Shown: positions 13,301-28,300, counted from the stretch's first letter. The stretch: DNA of 64,000 nt from Meghimatium bilineatum (GCA_034231615.1 CM067306.1:67971579-68035578), one strand, 5' to 3'. Notes: generated by a model from the letters alone, not told the origin. A program made the numbers and translations.

Positions 13301-16300
13301 ATCAAGAAAAGAGGACCGCCATCAAAGCTATCAGGAAAGTCAATCACCCAAAAGACAACTATCACTATCTTGACAGAGCTTAGATTATTATCTTCCGTTT
13401 CAGAACAGGACGCAACAGACTAAACAGCCACTTAACTAGACTAAGACTGGTTCAAATAGACTAAGACTGGTTCAAATAGACTAAGACTGGTTCCATCGCC
13501 TCTGTGTCTATGTGGGCAGGCAGCACAGACCACTGAAAATATCCTGCAAGACTGCAATGCACTAAACCAGATAAGGGAAGAACACTGGCCCACAGAGATG
13601 GGTATCCACAGAGAGCTGTATGGGAGCACCGAGGAGCTTTCAAATACAGCAGCATTTATTAAGTAAACCTGACTTGTAGTGTAGACTTGTCAAACTGTGA
13701 ATGAGAAGACGAAGATCACTTCAACATTGTACAACTTAGAACTTAATAACATGCCAAAAACGGATGTGCTGGCTTGGAAGATTTCAAAATAATGCAGCTT
13801 CATAGTAAAACCAGCAGTACAACATACTTCACACTCCCTGGCAGAAACCAGCAGTACAACATACTTCACACTCCCTGGCAGAAACCACACAAACGTATGT
13901 GCTGGTTATCAGAGTGCGCACAGAAGAAGAGGAAAAAGAAGCACTTTATATACATTTTACCAGCTATCACACCACATACAACATTTCACAGTTTGTTGTG
14001 AAATCACATACAATATATCACAACTTGTTGTGAAACCATATACAAAATATCACAACTTATTGTGAAACCACATGCAACATATCACATATAGTTGTGAAAC
14101 TACATCCAACATATCAGATCTAGCCATGAAATCACATACAACATATCACATCTTGTTGTAAAACCATATACAAAATATCACAGCTTATTGTGAAACCACA
14201 TACAACGTATCACATTTCTGTGAAACAACATACAATATATCACAGCTTGTGAAATTATAAATAATATATTACAACTAGTTGTAAAACCACATAAAACATA
14301 TCACAGCTTGTTGTAACACAGCAAACACTATATCACTTCTTGTTGTGAAACCACATACAACATATCACATATAGTTGTGAAACCACATACAAAATATGTC
14401 TTGTGAAACACCAGCACAATATCACATATAGTTGTGAAACCACATACTGCATATGATATCTTGTAGCACCAACATACAACATATCACAGCTTCTTGTGAA
14501 ACCACATACACAATATCACAGTGTGACACAACATATAACATATCACATCTAGGTGTGAAATAGCTTGTTGTTTAACGACATACAGCATATCACAGCTTGT
14601 TGAGAAATCACATACAATATATCACAGCTTATGAAACCACATATCACATATAGTTGTGAAGCCACATACAGCATATCACATTTATGAAAGAACAGACAAC
14701 ATATGACATCTTGTGGCACAAACCACATACAATAGTTTACTGAAATTATCATCATCATCATCATGTGCCATGCCGATTGGCATAGGCAATCGTGGATCAG
14801 CACAACTACTTCCAGTATCTTTTATCAGCATCATGTTGTTGACTCTTAGGCCATACCACCATGTCAGATTATCTAATATATTCTCAAGCTGTCATTCTCG
14901 ATCTCTCTTACCTTCTATCTAACATATTGTACACATATTTTCTAGATCTCCGTGCCTCATGACGTGTCCAAAAAATAAATATTTTCTGTTTGATATTACT
15001 AAGACCATTCTCGCCTTTGACTCTTTCTGCACCTCCTCTTTAGACTTTAAAGCTGTCCATGATCCATTCTTCTATAGAACCACATCTCTGCTGTCCACGA
15101 TACTCTCAGCATTCTTCTATAGAACCACATCTCTGTTGTACATGATACTCTCAGCATTCACTATAGAACCACATCTCTGCTGTCCACGATACTCTCAGCA
15201 TTCTTCTGTAGAACCACATCTCTGTTGTAAATGATAACTCTCAGCATTCTTCTATAGAACCACATCTCTGTTGTAAATGATACTTTTGACATTCCTATAT
15301 AGAACCATACCTCTGCTGTCCACAATAGTCTCAGCATTCTTCTATAGATCCATATCTCTGTTGTAAATGATACTTTTGACATTCCTATATAGAACCATTC
15401 CTCTGCTGTCCACAATAGTCTCAGCATTCTTCTATAGAACCACATCTCTGCTGTCCACGATACTCTCAGCATTCTTCTATAGAACCACATCTCTGCTGTC
15501 CACGATACTCTCAGCATTCTTCTATAGAACCACATCTCTGTTGTAAATGATACTTTTGACATTCCTATATAGAACCATTCCTCTGCTGTCCACAATAGTC
15601 TCAGCATTCTTCTATAGAACCACATCTCTGCTGTCCACGATACTCTCAGCATTCTTCTATAGAACCACATCTCTGCTGTCCACGATACTCTCAGCATTCT
15701 TCTATAGAACCACATCTCTGTTGTAAATGATAACTCTCAGCATTCTTCTATAGAACCACATCTCTGCTGTCCACGATACTCTCAGCATTCTTCTATAGAA
15801 CCACATCTCTGTTGTAAATGATAACTCTCAGCATTCTTCTATAGAACCACATCTCTGCTGTCCACGATACTCTCAGCATTCTTCTATAGAACCACATCTC
15901 TGTTGTAAATGATACTTTTGACATTCCTATATAGAACCATTCCTCTGCTGTCCACAATAGTCTCAGCATTCTTCTATAGAACCACATCTCTGCTGTCCAC
16001 GATACTCTCAGCATTCTTCTATAGAACCACATCTCTGTTGTAAATGATAACTCTCAGCATTCTTCTATAGAACCACATCTCTGTTGTACATGATACTCTC
16101 AGTATTCTTCTATAGAACCACATCTCTGTTGTACATGATACTCTCAGTATTCTTCTATAGAACCACATCTCTGTTGTACATGATACTCTGTATTCTCTAT
16201 AGAACAACATCTCTGTTGTACATGATACTCTGTATTCTCTATAGAACCACATCTCTGTTGTAAATAATAACTCTCAGCATTCTTCTATAGAACCACATCT

Positions 16301-19300
16301 CTGTTGTAAATGATAACTCTCAGCATTCTTCTATAGAACCACATCTCTGTTGTAAATGATAACTCTCAGCATTCTTCTATAGAACCACATCTCTGTTGTA
16401 CATGATAACTCTCAGCATTCTTCTATAGAACCACATCTCTGTTGTACACGATACTCTCAGTATTCTTCTATAGAACCACATCTCTGTTGTAAATGATAAC
16501 TCTCAGCATTCTTCTATAGAACCACATCTCTGTTGTACACGATACTCTCAGTATTCTTCTATAGAACCACATCTCTGTTGTACATGATAACTCTCAGCAT
16601 TCTTCTATAGAACCACATCTCTGTTGTAAATGATAACTCTCAGCATTCTTCTATAGAACCACATCTCTGTTGTAAATGATAACTCTCAGCATTCTTCTAT
16701 AGAACCACATCTCTGTTGTACATGATACTCTCAGTATTCTTCTATAGAACCACATCTCTGTTGTACATGATACTCTCAGTATTCTTCTATAGAACCACAT
16801 CTCTGTTGTACATGATACTCTGTATTCTCTATAGAACAACATCTCTGTTGTACATGATACTCTGTATTCTCTATAGAACCACATCTCTGTTGTAAATGAT
16901 AACTCTCAGCATTCTTCTATAGAACCACATCTCTGTTGTAAATGATAACTCTCAGCATTCTTCTATAGAACCACATCTCTGTTGTAAATGATAACTCTCA
17001 GCATTCTTCTATAGAACCACATCTCTGTTGTAAATGATAACTCTCAGCATTCTTCTATAGAACCACATCTCTGTTGTAAATGATAACTCTCAGCATTCTT
17101 CTATAGAACCAAATCTCTGTTGTACATGATACTCTGTATTCTCTATAGAATTATATCTCTGTTGTACATGGTACTCTCAGAATTCGTCTATAGAATCCCA
17201 TCTTTATTGCCTCAAATATTCCACTATCCAGTTGATTTATTGTCCAAGACTGGCATCCATATGTTAGAACTGGTGTTATGTAGCTCTGCAGAAATCTCTT
17301 CGCTTATTAACTTACAACATAACACAGTTAGATTCAGGCAACATAATTAATCTGTCTATTCTGCAGACAAAGAAGAAACAAGTTTTACCCTGGTTGTAGT
17401 CATCACAACGTCAGTTGCTCTCTCCATGTGTGTGTTCATCATAACAGCTGTCTGCCTAGTGCGTCGGCACCTACGAAAACGCAGACCAGAGAGTTTGCTT
17501 CTCCCACCAGAAGTCAGACTTCTGGAAGATGACATCTTGTGTAGAGGTTTCCATGGTGGATCAAAGCAGGTATGCCATCTTTTCTTGTATTCACCTAATC
17601 TTCTTCTCATTTGCAATTTGACATGTCTACACAGCAAGTTCATTTTTCTTAATAAATACTGTTGTATTTGACAGTTCCTCTGTGGGCCAGTGTTCTTCCC
17701 TTAACTTGTTTAGTGTATTGCAGTCTTACAGGATAGGTTCAAAATTGTGTGCTGTCTGCCCACATAAACACAGGTGATGGAACCAGTCTTAATCTATTTA
17801 AGTGGTTGTTTAGTCTGTTGTATCATGTTCAGAGGCAGAAGTAATAACCTGCTCAGCTCTATGGAGATAGTGAGTTGTCTTTTGGGTTGTCAACTTTTCT
17901 GATAGCATTAATGAGGGTCCTCTTTTCTCATTAGCTGATTTTTTGGGGTCTTTTTGTTCTTTTGTTGCTCCCTTTTTGACCAGCCTTTCTGCCTCTTCAT
18001 TTCCTGGTATACCAAGTGAGATGGTATCGACTGTAGTACTACCCTTCTTTGGATGCTCACTACTCGTATGGCTTCCTAATGGTCTGGTAGTGTCATTGTC
18101 ACGCACTTGTAGGACAGACATTACATCAGTAAGAACACCAGTAAGACATTGCATTATTGCACCTGTTGATATTGGGTTGTTGTGTTTTTAATTATTTCTG
18201 CAGAAATGTTTAGTGCATGTGATTCTGCAGAGTAGTTGGAGCAGAATATTCCAGTTATTGAACATGTGGATTCATTTTCTTTTTCTGGATATTTTATGTA
18301 CACTCCAGCACCTCTATTTTTCACTGCTCTGGTTGCTGATCCGTCAGTATATACTTGTATCCATGTTTCTCTGGGGTACATATTTTCAATCATGTTGCAT
18401 ACTATTGTTTTCTTTTGGAGATTATTCAGTTCTATCATAGTGTAAGTGTTCTTCATGTTGGTTCTGATAGTGAGACTTTGTTATTGCTCCCATGTAACTG
18501 GGAAAAGTTTTGGTGTTATTTCACTTGTTCTGTCTATTAATTATTCCTTAAATTCTCTGTTTAGTTTTTTTTAGATCGGTGAATAAAACTGCCCCTTATC
18601 AGCCTTCCACTGACTAGGTCACAGAATCTGGCGTTCATTGGATGTGCTGGCATGCACTTGTATTTGTCTGCATATGCCATGGTCTTAGTGTCCTACCTGG
18701 ATGGTAATGGGTGGTGGGGGGTGTTGATGCCTGTAATATTTTCCATTTGATTTATAGGAGAGGTCTTCATGGTACCATAAGGCGAAAGGTGAAATGCTTG
18801 AATTTGTATATTGTTCAGGGCTTGTAGATGGGAAGTGACTGCTGGAGTTCATGCTGTTGATCCATATTCTAATACTGGTCTAATTGCTCATATATATATA
18901 TATATATATAATGTTTTTTAAGGTTGCCTCATTGCGGCCCCCCCCCCCCCCCCAGCTTGTCCTGCCAATTTCCTTAGGATATCTAGTTTCTTTCTTGCAT
19001 TTGCTTCTGTTTTCTCAATGTGTGGCCTCCATGTCAGTCTCTTATCTAGTGCAATGCCTAAGTACATTGGCTCATCTTCTGTTTAGACATGTATTTTCAA
19101 ATTTTATCTCTCCTCTTTTGTCCTATTTGAGAGAAGAGTTGTTGATTACTTTTCAGCATTTATATAATAATGTTTTTTTTACACACAATTTTCTTACCCG
19201 TATAACACACAAATTGAAAGAAAACTCATAGGAATGTATTAGAACTTGAACTGTTTTTTTTCTATATGATTGAACTGTTGTTTATCAATAGGATTGACCC

Positions 19301-22300
19301 AATTCATGATGAAACTGTTGTTTATCTATATGATTGACTCAATTCATGATGGAACTGTTGTTTATTTATAGAATTGAACTATTATCTATATGATTGACCC
19401 AATTCATGATGAAACTGTTGTTTATCTATATGATTGACTCAATTCATGATAGAACTGTTGTTTATCTGTACGATTGAAATGTTGTTTATCTATACGATTG
19501 ACCCGATTCTTGACGGAACTGTTGTTTATCTAGAATGTTAAAAAAAAATGAAGCGCAACAATATTTCAAACATGTACCAAAATTTTCTTTTACCCAATGA
19601 ATGCTTCAACTTTGACATGAAGAAACTTTCAGACTTTAAATAAACCAAACCCATCTCCAGTCATTCCCAACAGTCCATTGACAATGCTGGTTCGCCCATT
19701 GCAGTTAATTTTGGCGATGCTGGTCCATAAGAGAATAAGGCCTGTATAGAGTCTTCTAGCCCAGAGACCAGCGTCATGCAGCTGGTTCTTGACCGTTTTA
19801 TCTGAAATTTTACGAGCTGCTGGCATTGACTGGACTGTGGAAGATTCAGATGAAAATCGATTCCTGAGGTGATGCAGCCATATGAAGTAGTCTTCAGCAG
19901 GAGTTGTGACTCTGGGTCTGCCATTGAAATCATCTCTAACCACATTAAATTTTTCCATTCTGTTATCTCTCTTTATATGGCCAAAAATCTCAGCTTGTTA
20001 TAATATTGTTTTGTAGCCAAACATCTTTGATGCCTACCACTTCTTGATTAGTTTTTCTCACTGTCTACAATATTCTCAATCTATTTCTGTAGCATCTCAT
20101 TTCCAAGGCAACATTTATCTTTGCCACTACTTCATTAAGTGTCTATGTTTCACAGCCATAAATTGATATTGTAAATATACTTGCTCTAATAAAATGTAAT
20201 TTAGCTTTACAGCTATCTTGCCAAAGATATTTAATTTGCTATAATTTTTAAAGTTGCTATTGCAATTCTTCTCTTGATTTCTGCTGCAAAATCCTCTGAA
20301 CTTTTTCTGTTTGCACCCAAATATTCATAATTAATGATATCGTCTAGCCTTTGGCTATGGATTAGACTTTTATTCATGTTCTGACTTTATCTGTTGTCAT
20401 GATTTGCATTTTATTTGTGTTTAGCCCTCAAACTACCAAGATTTATTGTTCACTTGCTACCTTAATTTAACTAAAACCATATATTTTGTAATGATAATCA
20501 ATAGAAGGTGGTACTGCTAGTAGAACATAATTGAAAATAATACTCACGTGTAAGACAGGTAATGAAGTCCTACTTGATGATGACTAACACACTATCACTA
20601 GCGGATGTTAACATGAATAAATATGGTACATACAACAAAACAAAAAAACACAGAATATAATCATACAAATGACAATACACGGGACAAAGTCGACTTTTCA
20701 GACCAATAGGCCTTTTTCAAGATACGCACATAACATACAAACATAAAAATACCACAAGTAGAAATGAATGTGTGTAGATACCGGAAGGATACGAACAGGA
20801 AGTACACAAAGATGATAATACAGGTGGAACGAGAGGAACAAAATGATGACATAAATGGCGGCACAAAATTAATAAAAACAACAAAGACCAATCGGACCGA
20901 GAACTAAGCGAAAGAGTGGTCAGAATTGAGTCCAAATGGCTTGATGGTACCCAACTCGAAAATGAGACGATTTTCTAGGGCGTACCTAGATCTATCATTG
21001 GTGGTGCAGGATCTGATGGCGGTGACCTGAATGTCAAGGACACCACGGTGACCATCGCCGTTGAAGTGATTAGCAACAAGAGTGGGTGTTCTGTGTTTGA
21101 TAGCATGCAGGTGGTTACAGAAGCGGTCGCTCAGTCTAAGGCCAGTCTCACCGATATATTGCTTACCGCAGCGTTTACATATGATCACGTAAATAACATT
21201 ACGGGATTCACATGTAAAGACCTCATCGATGGAGAAACTGACCTTGGGAAATGAGATGGAGCACATCTGAACCACATAAGAACATGTGTAGCAATGACCT
21301 AGTGAGCAACGAACGGTACCAAAATGGTCAGGTGCAGAGGACCTGAGGTCGCTGTGGATCAAGATGTCCTTCAGATTTTTTTCGCTTATAGGCCACCAGA
21401 GGTAAGTTGTGGAAAGCGTCACGGGTGTCAGAATCAGACTGGAGAAGGGAATAATGTTTAAGCAGGATGCGACGGACAGTCGAGTTATGGGGATGGAAGG
21501 TTAAGAACCAGTTTAACCCTATCAGAGGAGGAGGAAGAACCATGGGAATTATTCAAGGTATCAAGGCGAGATAGCTGGCGTACACAGAGCCAAGCCAATG
21601 AAAGAATGCTGTCAGGGAAGGAGCGTCTACGGAAGAACTCAATCACCTCAGAGGATTTGTCGAGAAAATCGTCATCATCGCTACATAAGCGACGAAGGCG
21701 AAGAAGATGTGAGTAAGGTAGAGAGTTGCGACAGGTGGGAGGATGAGAAGAAGTGTAGAGCAGAAAGCCATGTGCATCAGTGGGTTTGTAGTAGACTGAT
21801 GTGCTGAGGTAAGGGTGATGAATAGTGACAATGATGTCCAGGAAATGGACAGAGGTGGTGGAAATGGTAAATGTGAATTAAATAGCGGGGTTGAAATTGT
21901 TGATGAAGTTGATGAAGCGAGACAGTTCTGCTTCTGTCATGTCAGTAATACCTATCCCATCAACAATGTATCTGTGGAAAAGAGATGTTCTAGATGAAAA
22001 GAGATGAGACCAAACTAGATGTTCAAGATGTCCCTCTCGTTCCACCTGTATTATCGTCTTTGTGTACTTCCTGTTCGTATCCTTCCGGTATCTACACATA
22101 TTCATTTCTACTTGTGGTATTTTTATGTTTGTATGTTATGTGTGTATCTTGAAAAAGGCCTATTGGTCCGAAACGTCGACTTTGTCCTGTCTATTGTCAT
22201 TTGTATGATTATTTTCCGTGTTTTGTTTTGTTGTATGTACCATATTTATTCATGTTAACATCCGCTAGTGATGATGATGATGTTCGTCCGTCGTGATCGA

Positions 22301-25300
22301 CGATGACCAAAAACTAAACCATGATAATAATAACAATAAATAATAAAAGTTAATAGTGCGCTTTTAAATGACTAGCAAGTCCAATGCGCACACAAAATGT
22401 TCTTTTACAGAATTGACATCAATAGAGGTTATCTATGTGAGGTTGAGATGTTTTTTCTTTTCTACGTGTCCGCTTGTCTTGCAATTTCTTGTCTGAATTC
22501 TTCCGCCGATAGTGCTCCCAATCTAATGCTGTAACGCCATGCTGTTCTATCCTGAACGAGGCTCTCCCAAGCGCCTACGTCAATGTTAAGATGTTTCAAT
22601 GATAGTGATAGTGTGTTAGTCATCATCAAGTAGGACTTCATTACCTGTCTTCCACGTGAGTAATATTTTGTAATGCAAATTCTTTTAATTTGGATCTATT
22701 AATCATTACAGTGTATTTAGATAAAGAAATAGTTTAATATCTGACTTACATGTATGGGTCCAGCATAGAATCTTGGAAGTTACACAGTGCAGCAGTCACA
22801 AGCAATGTTCTTATGTTGGTCACAAGCAATGTTCTTATGTTGGTCACAAGCAATGTTCTTATGTTGGTCACAAACAATGTTCTTATGTTGATCACAAGCA
22901 ATGTGTCACAAACATATTTGTTTTTTCTTCTTCTCATTCACTTGAAACATGTCTATATCTGTAATTCTGTCTCCTTAATAAAATTCAGTCTTTTGTAGTT
23001 CATACAGTGGCCCATAGAGCTTTGATTCCAGTGTTGTTTCCTCTGGCCAATATGTCTGCCTCAGCGTTTCATCCTCCGAACACTCTTGAAGCATATGTTT
23101 GGCACTCTGTGCCACATGTCCACACGTACACATGGCCGTGTTGCCAATCTTGAACTTTGTCGATGTGACTGCGGAGTTGAGTGTGCCCCGTTCTGAGTCA
23201 TAGAATTACAACTTGTTCTGATCTGTTCATAATGTGATAGTCATCTTGTGTTGGTGTTTATCATTGATTTGATCATCGGTTTTTTTATGGTAGGTGATTG
23301 GTACATCTGATTGGTCTTCAGCAGCACCTTCTTTAGCCAGTAGGTCTGCTTTTTAATTTCCTGGTATTCCACAGTGAGAGGGTATCCACTACATGGTTAC
23401 CCTATACTGGTAAGACAGTTCATTAAGTAGTTTTTTTAAGTCTGTTAGTTTTCCAGACTGGTGAATTTGAAGCACTGACCTTGCATCTGTCAGGAATACC
23501 ATGGGCTGTGGGCAAGGGTTAGAGTTCAGTATTTTTCAGTTGTCACCCTAATATGGAAAAACAACAAAATAGAAATGAAACTGCTAATGCTACAAACTTT
23601 TATTTTTCCGGTTGCTACATACGGCTGTGAGACATGGACCCTAAGTAAAACAGCAGCAAAAAAAAGATCAACACCTTTGAGATGAAATACTACAGAAGGA
23701 TACTTAGTATATCATGGAAGGGAAAAGAGAAACTCAGATATTATAAACACATTGAAGATTCCAGAGTGTTGGTTACTAAACACGGTACAAAAAGAAAACT
23801 ACACATGTTTGGTCATATAAAAAGACACAATTGTTTAGAAAGACATAATGGAAAGCAGACCAAGAAGACGATGGACTTATGACATTAAAGATAACATGAA
23901 TACGTCATTGGAAAATGCAAGCAGCATCGCCAAAGACAGAGAAGGGTTCAGGGAGTTTATTGGGAAGACAACGTTCTGGAGAGAATTCATCACATAATGC
24001 GCACCCTTATTGCCTGGATTTCTGCATCATAATTATTGCAGAATTTTCATGTTGGTGAACTGATCGTATCTCTAGGCTTGTGCGGATATTCTATATATAC
24101 ACCTGCACCTCCATTCCTCACTGCATCCTGTACTGAAACATCTGTGTATACTCTAACCCATATGCCTTGTGGATATTCCTCGTCCAGAAAATTGAGGGTG
24201 ACTGTTCTTCACAAAACACTGTTCTGTTTGTCTTTGCTTTCACGTGAATATATTAATGTACGAGGGGGAGTCAATAAGTAAGTCACAAATTGATGTTGGA
24301 TGGCAGGAAAATGCAGTAGGTGGTTTCTAAAGCTGTTTATAGTTGATATCATCATAGAACTTTATGTTTATGTTCGCTAGATGGCGCTAGCTGTACCTTG
24401 CGCATGCGCAGCACAAAAAACAAAATGGCTACTGTACTTACAGAGTGTACAATCAATGAACAACGTGCTGTTGTGCGTTTTTTATGGGCAAAAGGACTGC
24501 CTGCAAAAGACATTCATAAAGAAATGCTTCTTGTTTATGCTGACAATTGTTTGTCCCGTAAAGCGGTGCACAGCTGGGTAAAAAATTTTTCTCAAGGACG
24601 CTCTAAAATTGTTGACGAAATCCGATCTGGTCGTGCTGTTGAAATTGCAACAGACGCATCTGTGCAGCGGGTTGAGGAGATGATTCGAGGTGACAGACGA
24701 GTAACGATAGACGCTGTAGCAGCTGCAATAGGGTGCTCACATGGTTCAGCATACAGCATCATGCATGACCGATTGAAATTTAAGAAAGTGTGTTCAAGGT
24801 GGGTGCCCAGACAATTGACGGACGAACACAAAATGAACCGATTAGGCTTGTCATTGGAGCATCTCTGTCAATACGCAAATGAAGGAGAAGACATGATGAA
24901 CAGGATTATTACTGGGGACGAATCATGGGTGCATCACTACCAGCCTGAATCAAAGCGTGCTTCAATGCAATGGAAACATCCTTCTTCGCCTTGTGTCCAA
25001 AAATTCAAGGTTACACCATTAGCAGGGAAGGTTATGCTGACAGTGTTCTGGGATTGTCAAGGAGTGCTTTTAACCAATTTCAAAAAGAAAGGTGACAATG
25101 TGAATTCTGAATCATACTGTGAAGTTCTATCAGTGCTTCGGGATGCAATTCGAAGAAAACGTCCAGGGCTGCTGACTAGAGGAGTGCTACTCCTTCATGA
25201 CAATGCTAGACCACATACGGCTCGATTAACTCAGGAGAAAATAAAAAATCTTGGTTGGAAAATTCTGGAACATCCTCCTTACAGCCCCGATTTAGCCCCT

Positions 25301-28300
25301 AGTGATTTTCACCTTTTTGGTCCACTAAAAACCGACCTTGGCGGGAAGCATTTCGCGACTGACGCAGAAGTTGAATGTGAAGTGAAAATGTGGCTTTAAA
25401 AAGCAGAGCACGCAGTTCTACGCAGCAGGTTTGGGAGGACTCATAAAACGATGGGATAAATGCATCAATGTTGGTGGAAATTATGTTGAGAAGTAAAGGA
25501 TAATGTATGTGTAAAAATAAACAGTTTTCAGGTTTTTATCGTCTTCAGTTTTTTTCTAAAGAGCCATTTGTGACTTACTTATTGACTCCCCCTCGTATTT
25601 TGGTATTCCATACCTTTCACTCCAAGGGGTTTGTTCTGGTACAGACCTTAAGGGGCTGTTAACTTTAGGTAGATCTGTAAGTTGTCTATAGAGTTGTTTA
25701 GCTTGGTTGATAAAGCTTCTTCTTTTCAGTCGCCCCATTGCTAGATTTTGGAATCTTTCCTTCATTGGAAGACATGGCACACACTAAAACTTTTCTGCTT
25801 GTATTAGTACCTTTGTGCGTTTGCCAAGTTTTGCATTCTTCCCATTTCTGCATCTCTATGATGGGTGTTGATTTCATTGCTCCCAACATTACTCTAAGCA
25901 CTTGGTTTTGCAGTTTATCTAGATCTTGTAATGTGGTGTTTGATGCAAGACACCATGCAGCTGAAGCATATTCCAGGTGTGGTCTTATGCCTTGCTTGTA
26001 AAATTTACGGAGTATATTTCCACTGTCTCGCCATGTGGTTCCACTTAGTTTTCTCAGGATAAATAACTTCCTCCTGGCTTTTGTTGTTGCTTTGTTTATG
26101 TGTTGCTTCCATGTCAGCTTATCATCAAAAGTAACTCTGAGGTATGTAGGTTGTTTGTCTTCTTTCAAGAGCTCTCCATCTATCTTGATATCATCGACTT
26201 TTTGTTTTGGTGAGAGGGTAAAGAGTGTAGTGCTGATCTGTGTTCTTATCTGTGAGAGTTATCTGTGTTAACGCTGACACACCATCTATTTGCCCATAAG
26301 GTTAAGGCTTCAATAGCTTTTCGTATTTGTTTAGTTGCCACTGTTGCATGTTCTTCCGTGCACCAGATCATTAAGTCGTCAGCATACATTGCCACTTTGA
26401 TCCCATGTGGTAGTTTGGCAACTAGGTCATTGATGTAAACCATGAAAAGTGTGGGTGACAGGACTCTTCCCTGGGGTACTCCACTATGCATTCATCCAAT
26501 TATGCCCTGACTCTGCTATTATGCAGGTACCCATTTGTACATTCTTGAGTTAACCCTGCAATTTTGTAGTTTCTGTAAGAGTCCTTCTTTCCTAACCTTG
26601 GCAAATGCTTTCCTGGGGTCTATCCATGCTGCTAGTACCAGTTTCTTATCTTGGAAGGCATCCTCAATCTCTTGGAGAGGCAGTGGCGTAGTGTGTGTCA
26701 ATGGGGCCCGGGCAGAATCATAATTTTCCACCGTTGACATAAAAAATATGTCAGTGATTGTGAAAGACTGGATGGAAATATATTTACTGCCCTCCCAAAG
26801 ATGCTGCCCGGGGCAGTCCGCACCTCCGCCCCTCACTCGCTACGCCACTGTGGAGAGGTAGGTTGCCTGATCTAGACAGCTTGTGAGGCTGATGGGACTG
26901 TATTGACATCTTTTCCCAATTTGAGAAGTGGTATCATTATTGCTTCCCTCCATGTCTGCGTAACATTACCTGAGGTAAAGCTTGTGTTGAAGATCAGCAG
27001 TAGCTATGCTCTTGCTGCAGTTCCCAGGTATTTAATAATTTCATTAGACATTCCATCAGCTCATGGGGACTTTTTCTTTTTCAATTTGGATATTGCATGC
27101 TCTAGTTCTTTTATTGTGATTGGGGCCTCCATGACTTCAGGTATAGATTCTTCTTGTCCAATGTTTTTCTGTTTCTCTCGAACCTCCTGTTGTTTGTCTG
27201 GGCTAACTTTGATGTTATTGTCTTCTGCAAAGGAATCTGCAAAGTAATCAGCTGCATGTTTACCTTTTAAAAAGTTTCTATATAAAGTGTGTATTTCTCA
27301 CTGTAACTTCATCATTTAGTTGTTTACCAGTTTCCACAATTTCCTGCACTCTTATAGTTCTACTTAGTGAGTGTGCTGCTGTCCTAGATAAATTCATTGT
27401 GAATTTCATAAAATACTGGTCTCTGGTCACTACCCTCAAGCTGCTTTCCAATGACACTGTGATGTTCCATTCAAGGCCCGGTGAGTGAAATGCCAGGTCT
27501 GGTGTAGAGGTGGTGTGCCATGCTCTGGAGTATAAGGTTGGTGAGCCTGCTGACTGGTTAATAAGTATGTGATTATTTTCATATGCCAGCTCTCAAGTTC
27601 CTCACCTCACTTGTCCATGTGATCATAGCCCCAGCTCTGAGAGTGCTGTTGAAGTCACCATGCACCATAGGTCTCTCTTTTTCTGGGATTGTGTCTAGTG
27701 CCAATGGTAAATCATTTGGGCAGTAGTAGTTCAAGAGATGGAATTCTGTACTGTCTGTTTTTAGGTGGAGCATCTGGTATACCACCCCCTCCATACACGC
27801 TTCCAGCTGACATACACTGATATTGTTTTTAACAAGTGTCAGAATTCCGCCCTTTCATCTGTCCTTTCAGTCTGATCAGTAGCACTGGTAGCCTCTGCTT
27901 TTAAAGGCTATACCACTGCTAAGGTGTGTTACTTTAATACAGCACACTCCAATATCTGCAAATTTTCCATTTGTCTTGGAACATACAAATCCCTTCTTTG
28001 TTTATCCATGTCAGTATATTTTCTGTCAATATTTTTGTCACAATCAAGTGTAATATTGTTTAACCGTGAAAGTGTGCTATGTTTCTATAGAATAGACAAT
28101 GGAGTCCATTTGGACCACACTGATAACAAGTGCTATAGCTTATGATATAAAAAAAAATTTCTGTTGATTTAAAAAAAATATTTTAGCATGTTGTTCAAAG
28201 ACATATTTGTGACAGTCATAAAATATCAATCATATTCAAACAAATTTCAATAAACTGGAAAAAGTAAAAATTAACAGTGAGGTCCATTTGGACCCCATAG

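Larger units (their letters stand above)
22990..28055 (-). mobile_element. LINE A-type element, near full span, with nested insertions
   Basis: Minus strand from about 28050: endonuclease pieces ([47 protein letters not shown]), reverse transcriptase ([73 protein letters not shown]) and RNase H ([25 protein letters not shown]). It ends in a [20 protein letters not shown] Cys motif. It is interrupted by a hAT MITE (26681-26850), a mariner (24261-25595) and an RTE fragment (23548-23998). Stops and frameshifts are frequent. Confidence 0.85.

Noticed and set aside
15161-16884. Repeat protein of [11 protein letters not shown] units as a possible novel gene
   Set aside because: The unit is the RTE-like RT motif and is flanked by the rest of the LINE; it is broken repeatedly and has no promoter or start of its own.
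15055-17200. Array units as splice-acceptor copies (ttcttctatag)
   Set aside because: The LINE origin explains the sequence and the 45-bp codon length better; similarity to the exon 3 acceptor is weak.
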